A stretch of 64,000 nucleotides of DNA from Burkholderia cepacia (GCF_001039005.1 NZ_LDWR01000041.1:62001-126000), one strand, 5' to 3'. Shown: positions 26,528 through 36,035, numbered from the stretch's first letter. Notes: generated by a model from the sequence alone, not told the origin. Numbers and translations are program-made.

Positions 26528-27547
26528 ATGTCGACTGAACAACAGCGCAATGCCCATACGACGATCGACGGTGAGCCGATTCCGACGCTCGATGAAATCG
26601 CCGCCCAGCATTTTGCGTTGTCGCCCTGGGTCGCGCGCACGCCCGTGTTCGAACGCGCCGACCTGCCGTCCCTCGAGGGCACGCACGTCAACTTCAAGTT
26701 CGAACTGCTGCAGGTGAGCGGCAGCTTCAAGGCACGCGGCGCATTCACGCACCTGCTCGCGCTCGACGAGGCGCGCAAGGACGCCGGCGTCACCTGCGTG
26801 TCGGCCGGCAATCACGCGGCGGCCGTCGCGTATGCGGCGATGCGGCTCGGCAGCAGCGCGAAGGTCGTGATGTTCCATACCGCGAGCCCGACGCGCATCG
26901 CGCAATGCAAGCAGTACCGCGCGGAGGTCGTGCTCGCGGGCAGCGCGTCGCAGGCGTTCGATCTCGTGCGGCGGATCGAGGCCGAAGAAGGCCGCTTCTT
27001 CATTCATCCGTTCAACGGCTATCACACGATACTCGGCACCGCGACGCTCGGCTACGAATGGGCGACGCAGACCCCCGACCTCGACGCGGTGATCGTGCCG
27101 ATCGGCGGCGGCGGGCTCGCGGCCGGCATGGCGACCGCGCTGCGGCTCGCGAATCCGCGCGTGCACGTGTACGGCGTGGAGCCGGAAGGCGCCGATGCGA
27201 TGAGCCGCAGCTTCGCGGCGAATCACACGATCAAGATGAGCGCGATGCAGACGATCGCCGATTCGCTGATGGCGCCGCATACCGAGGAATACAGCTACCA
27301 GCTGTGCCGGCGCCACATCGACCGCATCGTCACCGTGTCCGACGACGCGCTGCGCGACGCGATGCTGTTCCTGTTCTCGCACCTGAAACTGTCGGTCGAA
27401 CCGGCCTGCGCGGCCGCGCTCGCAGCGCTGCTCGGCCCGCTGCGCGAAACGCTGCAGGGCAAGCGCGTCGGCGTGCTGCTGTCGGGCACGAATACTGACC
27501 CCGGCACGCTCGGCATGCATCTCGCGCACGCGAAACTGCGGCACTGA
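26528..27547 (+). CDS. PLP-dependent threonine/serine dehydratase family protein
   Basis: This 339-residue fold-type II PLP enzyme releases ammonia from threonine, serine or a related hydroxyamino acid. The PLP lysine is in VSGSFKARGAF and the phosphate-binding loop in IGGGGLAAGM. The C-terminal ACT-like regulatory domain of biosynthetic IlvA is absent, so this is the short catabolic type. The ATG at 26528 (MSTEQQRNAH) is preferred over an upstream in-frame start. Position after argE suggests amino-acid turnover, but the substrate is not resolved. Confidence 0.87.
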   Translation: MSTEQQRNAHTTIDGEPIPTLDEIAAQHFALSPWVARTPVFERADLPSLEGTHVNFKFELLQVSGSFKARGAFTHLLALDEARKDAGVTCVSAGNHAAAVAYAAMRLGSSAKVVMFHTASPTRIAQCKQYRAEVVLAGSASQAFDLVRRIEAEEGRFFIHPFNGYHTILGTATLGYEWATQTPDLDAVIVPIGGGGLAAGMATALRLANPRVHVYGVEPEGADAMSRSFAANHTIKMSAMQTIADSLMAPHTEEYSYQLCRRHIDRIVTVSDDALRDAMLFLFSHLKLSVEPACAAALAALLGPLRETLQGKRVGVLLSGTNTDPGTLGMHLAHAKLRH

Positions 27548-27576
27548 CCCCGCGCGGGCACACGTGGACCAACCTA

Positions 27577-27617
27577 GGGTTATCCCCAGATTATGTTGAC
27601 AGCCCTGTTGATAACCC
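27577..27617. promoter_or_regulatory. Paired DnaA-box-like inverted repeat
   Basis: TTATCCCCA (27580-27588) and, on the other strand, TTATCAACA (27614-27606) each match the DnaA box TTATCCACA at 8 of 9 positions. They form part of an exact inverted repeat, GGGTTATC...GATAACCC. The pair lies 84 bases upstream of the DUF3574 gene. Confidence 0.35.
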
Positions 27618-27700
27618 GCCGGACAAGCACGCAAGTGGTTGAGCGCGCAGCGTTTTGCGCGCGCGAAGGTCGATCGACGCGAAATGGGCAGATTGGGCGG

Positions 27701-28171
27701 ATGCGGCCGCTGCACGCACGGGCTGCGACGTGGCGGCACCGCGTGCTGCCGCTGGTCGGCGCCGTGGCGATCGCGCTGCTCGCCGGCTGCGCGGCACCGC
27801 CCTCGCCCGTCGTCGGCGCGCAGCCGGCTTGCACGCAGCCGGGCGAGAACCGCATGCTGCAGGCCGACCTGCTGTTCGGGCGCGACATCGCGGGGCGCGG
27901 CCCCGTGACCGATGCGGAACGCACGGCGTTCCTCGCCGATACGATCACGCCGCGTTTCCCCGACGGCCTCACCTACTGGGACACGCACGGCCAGTGGCGC
28001 GACCGCGCAAGCGGCGGGATCACACGCGAAGACAGCTTCGTGATCCGTATCATCGCCGACGATACGCCCGACACGCGCGCGCGGCTCGCCGCGATCCGCC
28101 AAGCGTATGTGGCGCGATTCCGGCAGGAGTCGGTCGGCATGACGGTCGTGCCGGCCTGCGCGTCGTTCTGA
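27701..28171 (+). CDS. DUF3574 domain lipoprotein
   Basis: This is a 156-residue exported protein. The ATG at 27701 gives a basic N-terminus, a hydrophobic stretch and a lipobox-like LLAGC near residue 30, so it is probably a lipoprotein. The rest matches DUF3574: LLFGRDIAGRGPVTDAE, ITPRFPDGLTYWDTHGQW and a C-terminal RFRQESVGMTVVPACASF. Its function is unknown. A paired DnaA-like sequence lies upstream and the convergent PBP1a gene is downstream. Confidence 0.8.
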   Translation: MRPLHARAATWRHRVLPLVGAVAIALLAGCAAPPSPVVGAQPACTQPGENRMLQADLLFGRDIAGRGPVTDAERTAFLADTITPRFPDGLTYWDTHGQWRDRASGGITREDSFVIRIIADDTPDTRARLAAIRQAYVARFRQESVGMTVVPACASF

Positions 28172-28200
28172 TTCCGCTGCTCCCGCTGTCGGCGACACGC

Positions 28201-28229
28201 AAAAAAAACGGGCGCCCGAAGGCGCCCGT
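28201..28229 (-). terminator. Rho-independent terminator after mrcA
   Basis: ACGGGCGCC (28208-28216) pairs with GGCGCCCGT (28221-28229) around a CGAA loop. Eight A at 28201-28208 make a long T-run on the minus strand, downstream of the PBP1a stop. Confidence 0.85.
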
Positions 28230-28255
28230 CGCATGCCGGAACAGCGGCGTACCGC

Positions 28256-30781
28256 TTACTTGTTCTCGAACATGTCCATGATCTGCTGCTTCTCCTGCGC
28301 CGTGACGGGCGGCGGCGCGAGCCCCGCCGCGCCGGCCGAGCCGAGTGCGTCGTTTGCGCTGATCGCGTTCTCGGCCGGGTTGATGTCGACGTTCGCGACG
28401 AAGCCGTTGCCCGGCGTGCGATCGGCGTAGTACAGCTCGCCGTCGAGCGAGGTCAGGCCGTCCGGCATCGGCATCTGCTGCTCGGGCACGCCGTTCAGTG
28501 CGGTGCGCATGTAGTTCACCCAGATCGGCAACGCGAGCTGCGCGCCGAATTCGCGGCTGCCGAGGCTCTTCGGCTGGTCGAAGCCCATCCACGCGACCGC
28601 GACGAGCGACTGCTGGTAACCGGCGAACCAGCCGTCCTTCGCATCGTTCGTCGTACCCGTCTTGCCCTGCAGGTCGCTGCGGCCCAGTGCGTTGGTACCC
28701 GCGCCCGTGCCGGCCGTCGCGACCGAATGCAGCAGGCTGTTCATCACGTACGCGTTGCGGCCTTCGATCGTGCGCGGCGCCGTGCCGCCCGCGATCACCG
28801 GCTGCGACTTCTGCAGTGCCTGGCCGCGCGCGTCGTCGACTTCGGCGATCAGGTACGGGTCGACCTTGTAGCCGCCGTTCGCGAACACCGCATAGCCGGT
28901 CGCGAGCTGCAGCGGCGTCACGAGGCCCGCGCCGAGCGCCATCGGCAGGTAAGGCGGCGTCTTCGCGGGATCGAAGCCGAAGCGCTGCGTCACGTACTGC
29001 TGCGCATACTGCGTGCCGATCGACGCGAGGATCCGGATCGACACGAGGTTCTTCGAACGCTGCAGGCCCGTGCGCATCGTCATCGGACCGTCCGGCTGGT
29101 CGTCGTCCTTCGGCTCCCACGCGGTGCCGCCCGGCACGCTCGGCGGGAAGTACAGCGGTGCGTCGTTGATCATCGTCGCCGGCCCCATGCCCTTGTCGAG
29201 CGAGGCCGAGTAGATGAACGGCTTGAACGACGAGCCCGGCTGCCGCCATGCCTGCGTCACGTGGTTGAACTTGCTCTTGTTGAAGTCGAAGCCGCCGACG
29301 AGCGAGCGGATCGCACCGTCCTGCGGCGCGATCGCGACGAGCGCGCCTTCGACCTGCGGCAGTTGCACAACCTGCCAGCCCGTCTTGCCGTCCTTCAGCA
29401 CGCGCACGATCGAGCCCGGCTTGATACGCAGCGCGTTGTTCGCACGGGGCCCAAGCGCGGCCGACACGAAGCGCAGCCCGGCCGGGCCGATCGTCGTCGT
29501 CGCGCCGCCGACGAACTGCACCTCGACCGCGTTCGGCGAGGCCGACAGCACGACCGCCGACTGCAGGTCGCCGTTGTCCGGGTGATCGGCGAGCGCGTCG
29601 TCGATCGCCTCGTCGCGGTCGTCGCCGGCCGCGGGCAGGTTGATCGACGCTTCGGGCCCGCGATAGCCGTGGCGGCGCTCGTAGTCGAGAATGCCGCGAC
29701 GCACGGCCTGGTACGCGGCCTCCTGGTCGGCCGAGTTGATCGTCGTCGTGACGGTCAACCCGCGCGTGTAGGTTTCGTCCTTGTACTGCTGATACATCAT
29801 CTGCCGCACCATCTCGGCGACATATTCGCCGTGCACCGCGTACTGGTTGCCCGGCGTGCGCACGTGGATCTCTTCCTTCACGGCTTCGTCGTACTGCGGC
29901 TGCGTGATGTAGCCGACCTCGAGCATGCGCTTCAGGATGTATTCCTGGCGCACCTTCGCGCGCTTCGGATTGACGACCGGGTTATACGCGGACGGCGCCT
30001 TCGGCAGCCCCGCGAGCATCGCTGCTTCCGCGAGCGTGATGTCCTTCAGGTCCTTGCCGAAATACACGCGTGCGGCGGCCGCGAAGCCGTACGAGCGCTG
30101 GCCGAGATAGATCTGGTTCATGTACAGCTCGAGAATCTGGTCCTTCGTCAGGGCCTTCTCGATCTTGTACGCGAGCAGCATTTCGTAGATCTTGCGCGTG
30201 TAGGTCTTCTCGCTCGACAGGAAGAAGTTGCGCGCGACCTGCATCGTGATCGTGCTCGCGCCCTGGCGCGCGCCGCCGTGCATCAGGTCGGCGACACCCG
30301 CCCGCAGGATGCCGACGAAGTCGACGCCGCCGTGCTCGTAGAAGCGGTAGTCCTCGATCGCGAGCACGGCCTTCTTCATCACGTCCGGAATGTCCTGGAA
30401 ACGCACGAGGCTGCGGCGCTCCTCGCCGAATTCGCCGATCAGCACGTGATCGGCCGTGAACACGCGCAGCGGCACCTTCGGCTGGTAGTTGGTCAGCGCA
30501 TCGAGCGACGGCAGCTGCGGCGCCATCACGACCAGCGCGTAACCGACGATCAGCGCGCCGACGATCGCCAGCGTCACGAACAGGCCGGCGAACCACAGCG
30601 CGACGCGCGAGCCGAACGAGCGACGGCCCCCGCCGCCGCCGCTGCGCTGTGCGCGGCGGTCGTCGTTGCGAGGATCGCGGTCGTCGTCATCGGGGTAATA
30701 GGCTCCGGACGGCGAACGGCGCAGCGTGTAGTGGGGTTCGTTCCTGTCGGAAGAAGAAGGCGGTCGTTTGATAATTGGCAT
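28256..30781 (-). CDS. mrcA: Class A penicillin-binding protein 1A (glycosyltransferase/transpeptidase)
   Basis: This bifunctional peptidoglycan polymerase has 841 residues. A charged, Gly-rich cytoplasmic tail of about 55 residues precedes one membrane anchor (~60-85). The GT51 glycosyltransferase domain shows EDYRFYEHGGVD and GASTITMQVARN. The transpeptidase domain carries the active-site serine in PGSSFKPF and the KTGT box in GKTGTTNDAKDGW. It is divergent from pspA across 443 bases. The usual neighbours of mrcA (pil genes) are not here, so it may be one of several PBP1a paralogues. Confidence 0.93.
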   Translation of the reverse strand: MPIIKRPPSSSDRNEPHYTLRRSPSGAYYPDDDDRDPRNDDRRAQRSGGGGGRRSFGSRVALWFAGLFVTLAIVGALIVGYALVVMAPQLPSLDALTNYQPKVPLRVFTADHVLIGEFGEERRSLVRFQDIPDVMKKAVLAIEDYRFYEHGGVDFVGILRAGVADLMHGGARQGASTITMQVARNFFLSSEKTYTRKIYEMLLAYKIEKALTKDQILELYMNQIYLGQRSYGFAAAARVYFGKDLKDITLAEAAMLAGLPKAPSAYNPVVNPKRAKVRQEYILKRMLEVGYITQPQYDEAVKEEIHVRTPGNQYAVHGEYVAEMVRQMMYQQYKDETYTRGLTVTTTINSADQEAAYQAVRRGILDYERRHGYRGPEASINLPAAGDDRDEAIDDALADHPDNGDLQSAVVLSASPNAVEVQFVGGATTTIGPAGLRFVSAALGPRANNALRIKPGSIVRVLKDGKTGWQVVQLPQVEGALVAIAPQDGAIRSLVGGFDFNKSKFNHVTQAWRQPGSSFKPFIYSASLDKGMGPATMINDAPLYFPPSVPGGTAWEPKDDDQPDGPMTMRTGLQRSKNLVSIRILASIGTQYAQQYVTQRFGFDPAKTPPYLPMALGAGLVTPLQLATGYAVFANGGYKVDPYLIAEVDDARGQALQKSQPVIAGGTAPRTIEGRNAYVMNSLLHSVATAGTGAGTNALGRSDLQGKTGTTNDAKDGWFAGYQQSLVAVAWMGFDQPKSLGSREFGAQLALPIWVNYMRTALNGVPEQQMPMPDGLTSLDGELYYADRTPGNGFVANVDINPAENAISANDALGSAGAAGLAPPPVTAQEKQQIMDMFENK

Positions 30782-31224
30782 GTCGGAATGGCGGGCGTAC
30801 GTGGCGCCCTCGGACGCATGCGGAAATGCAAGCGAATGAATCAGAGTGGGTGCATCGAGATGCGGCTGTCACGTCGACAGACCCCGCCGCGCGGCGATCC
30901 GTTCCCGCGACGTGACAGCGCATTTTAATGAAATCGACCGGGCCCCTTCGCGATTTTTTGTAAAAATTCCCGCAATGCCGTGATTTCCGGAACGTATTGT
31001 CCGCATCCTCGGCCTATCATGGACACGCAATGCGGGGTCCGCGGCCGATTTTCTTTCAATCGCGAAAGGTTCGACATCCTGATGCCCATGCCGCTTGAAC
31101 TCGCGCGTTTAAGCCGTATTTAAGTGAACCGGTGGTGTAATATCCGCCGGCTCACGCGGGTCGCAAACGGCTCGCGACGGGCATTGCCGCGGTCACGCGG
31201 CGCCATTTAATCACGGAGGATTTC
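30782..31224. promoter_or_regulatory. Divergent region between mrcA and pspA
   Basis: This 443-base gap has no supported gene. Near the pspA side, TTTAAG repeats at 31108-31113 and 31119-31124, and a weak TTGAAC-N17-ATTTAA pair (31095-31123) could be a promoter. Nothing else is recognisable. Confidence 0.3.
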
Positions 31225-31905
31225 ATGTCGCTTTTCGACTCTGTTTCGCGCACGATCAAAGGCCTGCTGAACGATGCGGCCGATTCGGTACAGGATCCGT
31301 CGCGCGACGCACGGCAGATCGTGCGGGAGCTCGACGACAGCATCGGCCGTGCCGAGAATTCGCTGATCGAGATCGAGGCACAGGTCGCGACCCAGCGCAG
31401 CAAGCGCGACGCGGCCGACGACAAGGTGAAGAAGTACGAGGACGGCGCGAAACGCGCGCTGCAGGGCGGCGACGAAGCACTCGCACGCGAGGCGCTCGCC
31501 GCGCAGTCGAACGCGGAAGCCGAGCGTGACGCGCTCGCGGCCGAACTGACGACGCTCGAACCGTCGGTCGACAAGCTGAAGGGGCAGATCGCCGACATGC
31601 GCCAGCGCCGCAACGACCTGAACGCGCGCTCGAACATCCTGCAGGCCAAGCAGGAAATCGCACAGGCGAAGGATGTCGCGGCCAGCGCCTTGGGCGGCAT
31701 CGGCGGCAAGAACCTGTCCGAGGATTTCCAGAAGCTCGAGGACAAGGTCGCACTGCAGAACGCACGCTCGGACGCGCGCCTCAATTCGGCCGACACGTCG
31801 AGCGGCAAGGCGCTCGACGACAAGCTCGCCGCGCTGAACAAGGGCCCGTCGGTCGAGGACCGCCTCGCCGCGCTGAAGAAGCAGCTCGACACGCCCGCGC
31901 AGTAA
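31225..31905 (+). CDS. PspA/IM30 family phage-shock / membrane-stress protein
   Basis: This 226-residue, almost entirely helical coiled-coil protein is of the PspA/Vipp1 family, which polymerises on damaged inner membranes. The amphipathic N-terminus MSLFDSVSRTIKGLLNDAAD and long charged heptad-like helices fit the family. A Gly/Ser linker (GGIGGKNLSED) precedes the last helix. A GGAGG ribosome site precedes the ATG. It is followed after 80 bases by an exported TPR/membrane protein rather than the enterobacterial pspBC genes. Confidence 0.88.
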   Translation: MSLFDSVSRTIKGLLNDAADSVQDPSRDARQIVRELDDSIGRAENSLIEIEAQVATQRSKRDAADDKVKKYEDGAKRALQGGDEALAREALAAQSNAEAERDALAAELTTLEPSVDKLKGQIADMRQRRNDLNARSNILQAKQEIAQAKDVAASALGGIGGKNLSEDFQKLEDKVALQNARSDARLNSADTSSGKALDDKLAALNKGPSVEDRLAALKKQLDTPAQ

Positions 31906-31985
31906 CGGCCACCGCGCCGCGGCCCGCCCCGGGCACGCGGCGCGAACCGATCGTCAGGAGACGGGCGCCCGCGCCCGGTTCAACC

Positions 31986-33143
31986 ATGAAGAAGTCTCTC
32001 GCCGCACTCGGCCTCTCGCTGATGTTGCTGTCGTCCGCCGCGTTTGCGGTACCGTCGCTGCAGCAAGTCGAGCAGTCGATCGCGCAGCGCAACTGGCAAC
32101 AAGCCGACACGCAGCTGTCGCAAGTCATCGACGCCCATCCGAACAACGCGCACGCGCGCTATCTGTATGCACAGGTGCTGGACCGCGAAGGCCGCGCGTC
32201 CGATGCGCTCGCGCAACTGCAGCGTGCGAAGTCGCTCGATCCGCAACTGCGCTTCACCGATGCGTCGCACTTCGCGCAGACCGAATCGCGCATCCGCGCG
32301 GACGCCGCGCGCGTGAGCGGCAACGCGCCGTCGGCCACGCAGGCCGGCACGCTGCAACCGTCGCTCGCGCCCGCCGCGCCTGCCGAAAAACACGGCCCGT
32401 CGACCGGCATGTGGATCGGCCTCGGGCTGATCGTCGCGATGATCGCGCTGGTGCTGCGCTGGACGCTGCGGCGCGCGCGCACGGCCGACGACGGCCGCGC
32501 CGACGACGAACGCCGCACGCAGCTCAAGCGTGCGACCGACGTGCTGAACGACATCCGTCCGCTGAAACTCGATGCGAAGCTGTCGACGGCGCCCGGCGCC
32601 GCGGCGCTCACGGGCGAACTCGACGCGCTCGAGGCCGATGCGCGCACGCTCGTCGAGGCGCTGTCGAACGGCAAGAATCCGGTGCCGCCGTATCGCGTCG
32701 ATGAACTCGAACAGCGCCATGCAAGCGTGAAGGCGCGCGTCGAAGGCCGCCCCGACCCGGCCGCGCAACCCGCGGCGCCGGTAAACGGCAGCGGCTCCGT
32801 GTACGCGCAGGAAGCCGATCGCATGACGGGCGCGCAGGGCCAGCCGTATCCGCCGCAGCCTTATCCGCAACAGCAGCCGCCCGTCGTGATCCAGCAAGGT
32901 GGCGGCGGTTTCGGCGGCGGAATGGGCGGGCTGCTGACCGGCGTGCTGCTCGGCGAGGCGATGTCGGGCGGCCGCGAACGCGTGGTCGAACGCGACGTGA
33001 TCGTCGACGGCGAGCGCCGCCGGCAGGATGCCGACCCGGGCTTCGACCTCGGCCGCGGCGACGCATCGAACTGGAGCGACGGCGGCAGCGGCAACGTCGA
33101 TCTCGGCAGCAACGACGACGGCTGGACCGACGACAACACCTGA
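31986..33143 (+). CDS. Exported TPR protein with one membrane helix and glycine-rich C-terminus
   Basis: This 385-residue protein has a signal peptide ([21 protein letters not shown]). TPR-like helices at ~25-100 ([17 protein letters not shown]) come next, then a proline/alanine linker. One membrane helix (~141-159, [18 protein letters not shown]) precedes a cytoplasmic helical region. The C-terminal third has a PQQQPP stretch, a glycine patch ([15 protein letters not shown], ~304-318) and an acidic Ser/Gly/Asp tail. It follows pspA and precedes mscL, suggesting a membrane-integrity partner. No function is established. Confidence 0.75.
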   Translation: MKKSLAALGLSLMLLSSAAFAVPSLQQVEQSIAQRNWQQADTQLSQVIDAHPNNAHARYLYAQVLDREGRASDALAQLQRAKSLDPQLRFTDASHFAQTESRIRADAARVSGNAPSATQAGTLQPSLAPAAPAEKHGPSTGMWIGLGLIVAMIALVLRWTLRRARTADDGRADDERRTQLKRATDVLNDIRPLKLDAKLSTAPGAAALTGELDALEADARTLVEALSNGKNPVPPYRVDELEQRHASVKARVEGRPDPAAQPAAPVNGSGSVYAQEADRMTGAQGQPYPPQPYPQQQPPVVIQQGGGGFGGGMGGLLTGVLLGEAMSGGRERVVERDVIVDGERRRQDADPGFDLGRGDASNWSDGGSGNVDLGSNDDGWTDDNT

Positions 33144-33376
33144 CCCTGCGCAGCGCGTCGACGCACGACACGACGCGCTGCAACGCACGCCCCGCTCCCC
33201 TGCATGGCCGGCCGCGCCGACGCGCGGATTTGTCAATCATTTCAAGATGGACTACCGGCAATGGGGAGCGTTCGCTATCATGCGGCCATCGGCGTGCCAC
33301 CGACCCTCATTCGACGCAATGCATCCCTGCGCGTCGCGGCACGCCTCCCTTCGCCCCAACAAGGAGAAAGCCGCTC

Positions 33377-33808
33377 ATGAGCATCATCAAGGAATTCAAG
33401 GAGTTCGCCGTCAAGGGCAACGTGATGGATCTCGCCGTCGGCGTGATCATCGGCGGCGCGTTCTCGAAGATCGTCGACTCGATCGTGAAAGATCTCATCA
33501 TGCCGGTCATCGGCGTGCTGACCGGCGGTCTGGATTTCTCGAACAAGTTCGTTCTGCTCGGCACCATCCCCCCGACGTTCAAGGGTAATCCCGATTCGTT
33601 CAAGGACCTGCAGGCCGCCGGTGTCGCCGCGTTCGGTTACGGCTCGTTCATCACGGTCGCGATCAATTTCGTCATCCTCGCGTTCATCATTTTCCTGATG
33701 GTGAAATTCATCAACAAGCTGCGCAAGCCGGACGAAGCCGCGCCGGCCGCGACGCCGGAAGACACCGTGCTGCTGCGCGAGATCCGCGATTCGCTCAAGC
33801 AGCGCTGA
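33377..33808 (+). CDS. mscL: Large-conductance mechanosensitive channel MscL
   Basis: MscL is the emergency release valve opened by membrane tension on hypo-osmotic shock. It has 143 residues with the N-terminal amphipathic helix [22 protein letters not shown]1 is [17 protein letters not shown], followed by a periplasmic loop. TM2 is [20 protein letters not shown], and the cytoplasmic helix ends SLKQR. An AAGGAG site lies 12 bases upstream of the ATG. A good terminator follows. Confidence 0.97.
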   Translation: MSIIKEFKEFAVKGNVMDLAVGVIIGGAFSKIVDSIVKDLIMPVIGVLTGGLDFSNKFVLLGTIPPTFKGNPDSFKDLQAAGVAAFGYGSFITVAINFVILAFIIFLMVKFINKLRKPDEAAPAATPEDTVLLREIRDSLKQR

Positions 33809-34141
33809 GCGCCAAGCGCCCCGCCCGCCAGGCCCGCCTCGTGCGGGCCTTTTTATTGCGCGCGCCATGCACTGCCGCATGCGGCCTATCTCACTTTTTT
33901 GTGACGCGCGAATGCACGCGCGGGGAAAGCAGGTCTATGATGGAGACTAAACGACAGTACGGGCGCCAAGACGCTGGCTGTGTCGATCATGGCGAGCAGG
34001 TCGACGGGAGACATTGATCGTCGTACTGCACGAATGCAGCATTTTCGTGTGCTATAAAGGATCGACATGCGGCGTACATAGCCGGGAGTGGGTCGCATGA
34101 AAGTGCCGCATTTCTTGCAATTGTTTTTGAGGCGAGTGTTT
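33809..34141 (+). other. Intergenic region between mscL and an uncharacterised gene
   Basis: This 333-base gap begins with the mscL terminator. The rest has no supported gene. A seven-base complementary pair (CAGTACG near 33955 and CGTACTG near 34022) is too short and distant to call a structure. Confidence 0.3.
33830..33855 (+). terminator. Rho-independent terminator after mscL
   Basis: AGGCCCGC (33830-33837) pairs with GCGGGCCT (33843-33850) around a five-base loop, followed by a T-run. Confidence 0.85.
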
Positions 34142-34588
34142 ATGTCCTTCCCGAAAAAACGTCGGCGGGCCCAACAGGATGGCCAGGAGTCATTCCTCGC
34201 GGTTTTGCGCCACTCGAAACCGTTTGCCCAGCTCGACACCAAGATTGCCCGCGCCCGTGCGCAGGACGAACCCGTCCTCTACGCGCATGTGCTGCCCGGT
34301 CTCGACGTGCTCCTGTGCAGCGTGCGCGGCGCACAGCCGCCCTATCCGGCCATTGCCGAGCTGCGCAAGCGCTGCATCGAATCGATCGCCAACGCGCTCG
34401 AGCAGCCGCTGGACGGCCTCGAAAACGGCGGATACTGGTACGAAGCGAACGGCTTCGGTTTCCTGGTATTCGCGAGCCGGGCGCGCGCGCGCATCCTGCC
34501 CGAGTTTGGTGCAGGTACGAAAGCGAGCCTGCGCGGCGGGCTCGGTCGCCAGAACGCCGGCGACACGACGCCACGCTCCCTCGGCTGA
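34142..34588 (+). CDS. Uncharacterised basic protein
   Basis: This protein has 148 residues if it starts at MSFPKKRRRAQQDG. In-frame starts at 34097 (ATG, MKVPHFLQLF, with a GGGAG ten bases upstream) and 34088 (GTG) are also possible. It has a strongly basic N-terminus, a mixed alpha/beta-looking core (LYAHVLPGLDVLLCSVRGA, GGYWYEANGFGFLVFASRA) and a low-complexity tail. I do not recognise the family. A strong hairpin follows it. The codon bias is that of its neighbours, supporting a native gene. Confidence 0.65.
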   Translation: MSFPKKRRRAQQDGQESFLAVLRHSKPFAQLDTKIARARAQDEPVLYAHVLPGLDVLLCSVRGAQPPYPAIAELRKRCIESIANALEQPLDGLENGGYWYEANGFGFLVFASRARARILPEFGAGTKASLRGGLGRQNAGDTTPRSLG

Positions 34589-34602
34589 TCCGCCAGCCAT
34601 TC

Positions 34603-34628
34603 GATGGGCCGCCTCGGGGCGGCCCATC
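34603..34628. terminator. Hairpin between convergent genes
   Basis: GATGGGCCGCC (34603-34613) pairs perfectly with GGCGGCCCATC (34618-34628) around a TCGG tetraloop. Only a short T stretch follows, but the position between two convergent stop codons fits termination. Confidence 0.6.
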
Positions 34629-34654
34629 TGCCGTTTACGCGCTTAGTTCACCCG

Positions 34655-35548
34655 TCACGCGAGTTGCTGACGCCCGTTGCCGGGCCGCACGATGTCGATG
34701 AACGCGGCGAAATCGGCACCGGCGAGCCCCTGCGCGGCGCCGAGCCGCAGCACCTGCTGCACGGTGGCCGACACGGGCATCACCGCGCCCGTGTCGCGCG
34801 CGGCGTCGGCGATCGCATCGACATCCTTCTGGAAGGTGCCGAGCGCGCCGATCGGCGCGTGGCCGCCCGACGTCATGCGCGGCACGAACGTCTGCAGCAG
34901 CACCGAGTCGGCCCAGCCGCCGGCCAGCGCCTCGGCCAGGCGCGCGGCGTCGATGCCGCTCGCCTGCGCAAGACCGACCGCCTCGGCGATCGCGGTCACC
35001 GTCGCGGTGACGATCGCCTGGTTGCACAGCTTCGCCGTCTGGCCCGCGCCCGCGTCGCCCAGGTGCGTGATGCGCGACGCATATGTGCCGATCAGCGGCC
35101 GCACCGCGTCGAGATCAGCCGCGCGGCCGCCGGCCATCACCGCGAGCGTGCCGGCCTGCGCGCCCGGCACGCCGCCCGATACGGGCGCATCGACCCAGCC
35201 AACGCCGAGCGCGGCCGCGCGCGCCGCGTAGTCGCGGGTTGCGGCGGGCGGAATGCTCGAATGATCGACGATGCGCTGCAGGCGCCGCGCAGCGGCGTCG
35301 CCGGAGAGCAGCCCGTGCTCGCCGAACACGACGTCGCCGACCGCGCGGCCGTCGAGCACGCACACGAATACCGTGTCGACGCGTTCCGCCAGTTCGCGCG
35401 GCGTACCAACCACCTGCGCGCCGTCCTTCACAAGCGCCTCGGCCTTGTCGCGCGAGCGATTCCACACGCTGACCCGATGCCCGGCCGCCAGCAAATGCCG
35501 AATCATCGGCGCGCCCATCAATCCCGGTCCGCAAAATCCGACTTCCAC
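34655..35548 (-). CDS. NAD(P)-dependent beta-hydroxyacid dehydrogenase (GlxR / 3-hydroxyisobutyrate dehydrogenase family)
   Basis: This is a 297-residue oxidoreductase. The GTG start at 35548 ([12 protein letters not shown]) is preceded by AGGAA and places the dinucleotide-binding motif at the N-terminus as usual. A much longer open frame to 36118 is rejected. The substrate-binding signature [14 protein letters not shown] and the catalytic lysine in [12 protein letters not shown] are present. Tartronate semialdehyde reductase is an attractive role given glyoxylate-forming genes nearby, but the family has several substrates. It is divergent from the dodecin gene. Confidence 0.86.
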   Translation of the reverse strand: MEVGFCGPGLMGAPMIRHLLAAGHRVSVWNRSRDKAEALVKDGAQVVGTPRELAERVDTVFVCVLDGRAVGDVVFGEHGLLSGDAAARRLQRIVDHSSIPPAATRDYAARAAALGVGWVDAPVSGGVPGAQAGTLAVMAGGRAADLDAVRPLIGTYASRITHLGDAGAGQTAKLCNQAIVTATVTAIAEAVGLAQASGIDAARLAEALAGGWADSVLLQTFVPRMTSGGHAPIGALGTFQKDVDAIADAARDTGAVMPVSATVQQVLRLGAAQGLAGADFAAFIDIVRPGNGRQQLA

Positions 35549-35683
35549 GATATTCCTCGTCTCCGATATGGGTTGCACTTGCCGCCCATCATACCTATCA
35601 CTCAAGAAGCCGGGCACGCGCGGCGCAGCTTCGGGACCGCGACCTGCACCGACGATATATGTCGATATCCCAGGGAGCGCATC

Positions 35684-35893
35684 ATGAGCGACCACGTGTA
35701 CAAGATGATCGAGCTGACCGGTTCGTCGCGGCAATCGAGCGACGATGCCATCCGCAACGCGATCTCGAAAGCCGGCAAGACGCTGCACAACCTGCACTGG
35801 TTCCAGGTGACCGAAACGCGCGGCCACATCGAAGGCGACCAGGTCGTTCACTGGCAGGTCACGCTGAAGGTCGGCATGCGCATCGACGACTGA
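35684..35893 (+). CDS. Dodecin, flavin-storage protein
   Basis: This 69-residue protein assembles as a hollow dodecamer that binds flavin dimers between tryptophans. The sequence [20 protein letters not shown], the helix [13 protein letters not shown] and the flavin-stacking Trp in [15 protein letters not shown] are diagnostic. A GGGAG site lies 8 bases before the ATG. It is monocistronic, between the GlxR-like gene and a LysR regulator. Confidence 0.94.
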   Translation: MSDHVYKMIELTGSSRQSSDDAIRNAISKAGKTLHNLHWFQVTETRGHIEGDQVVHWQVTLKVGMRIDD

Positions 35894-36035
35894 CACGCAC
35901 GCCGCATCACGCGCCGCGAACCGGATCCGCGCAACGCGCATCCGGACGGCACCGCGCGCTCCGCACCCTGCATTCCACCCCGTTCGGGCCCCTTGTCGAG
36001 GCCCGAGCGGCGGGTACCTGCGGGTATCCATCTCT

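Noticed and set aside
25094-28234. A 1046-codon minus-strand open frame across argE, the dehydratase and the DUF3574 gene
   Set aside because: It spans three well-supported plus-strand genes and has no ribosome site or recognisable motif.
28727-30928. A 733-codon plus-strand open frame opposite the PBP1a gene
   Set aside because: It is the antisense shadow of mrcA, whose catalytic motifs are all intact.
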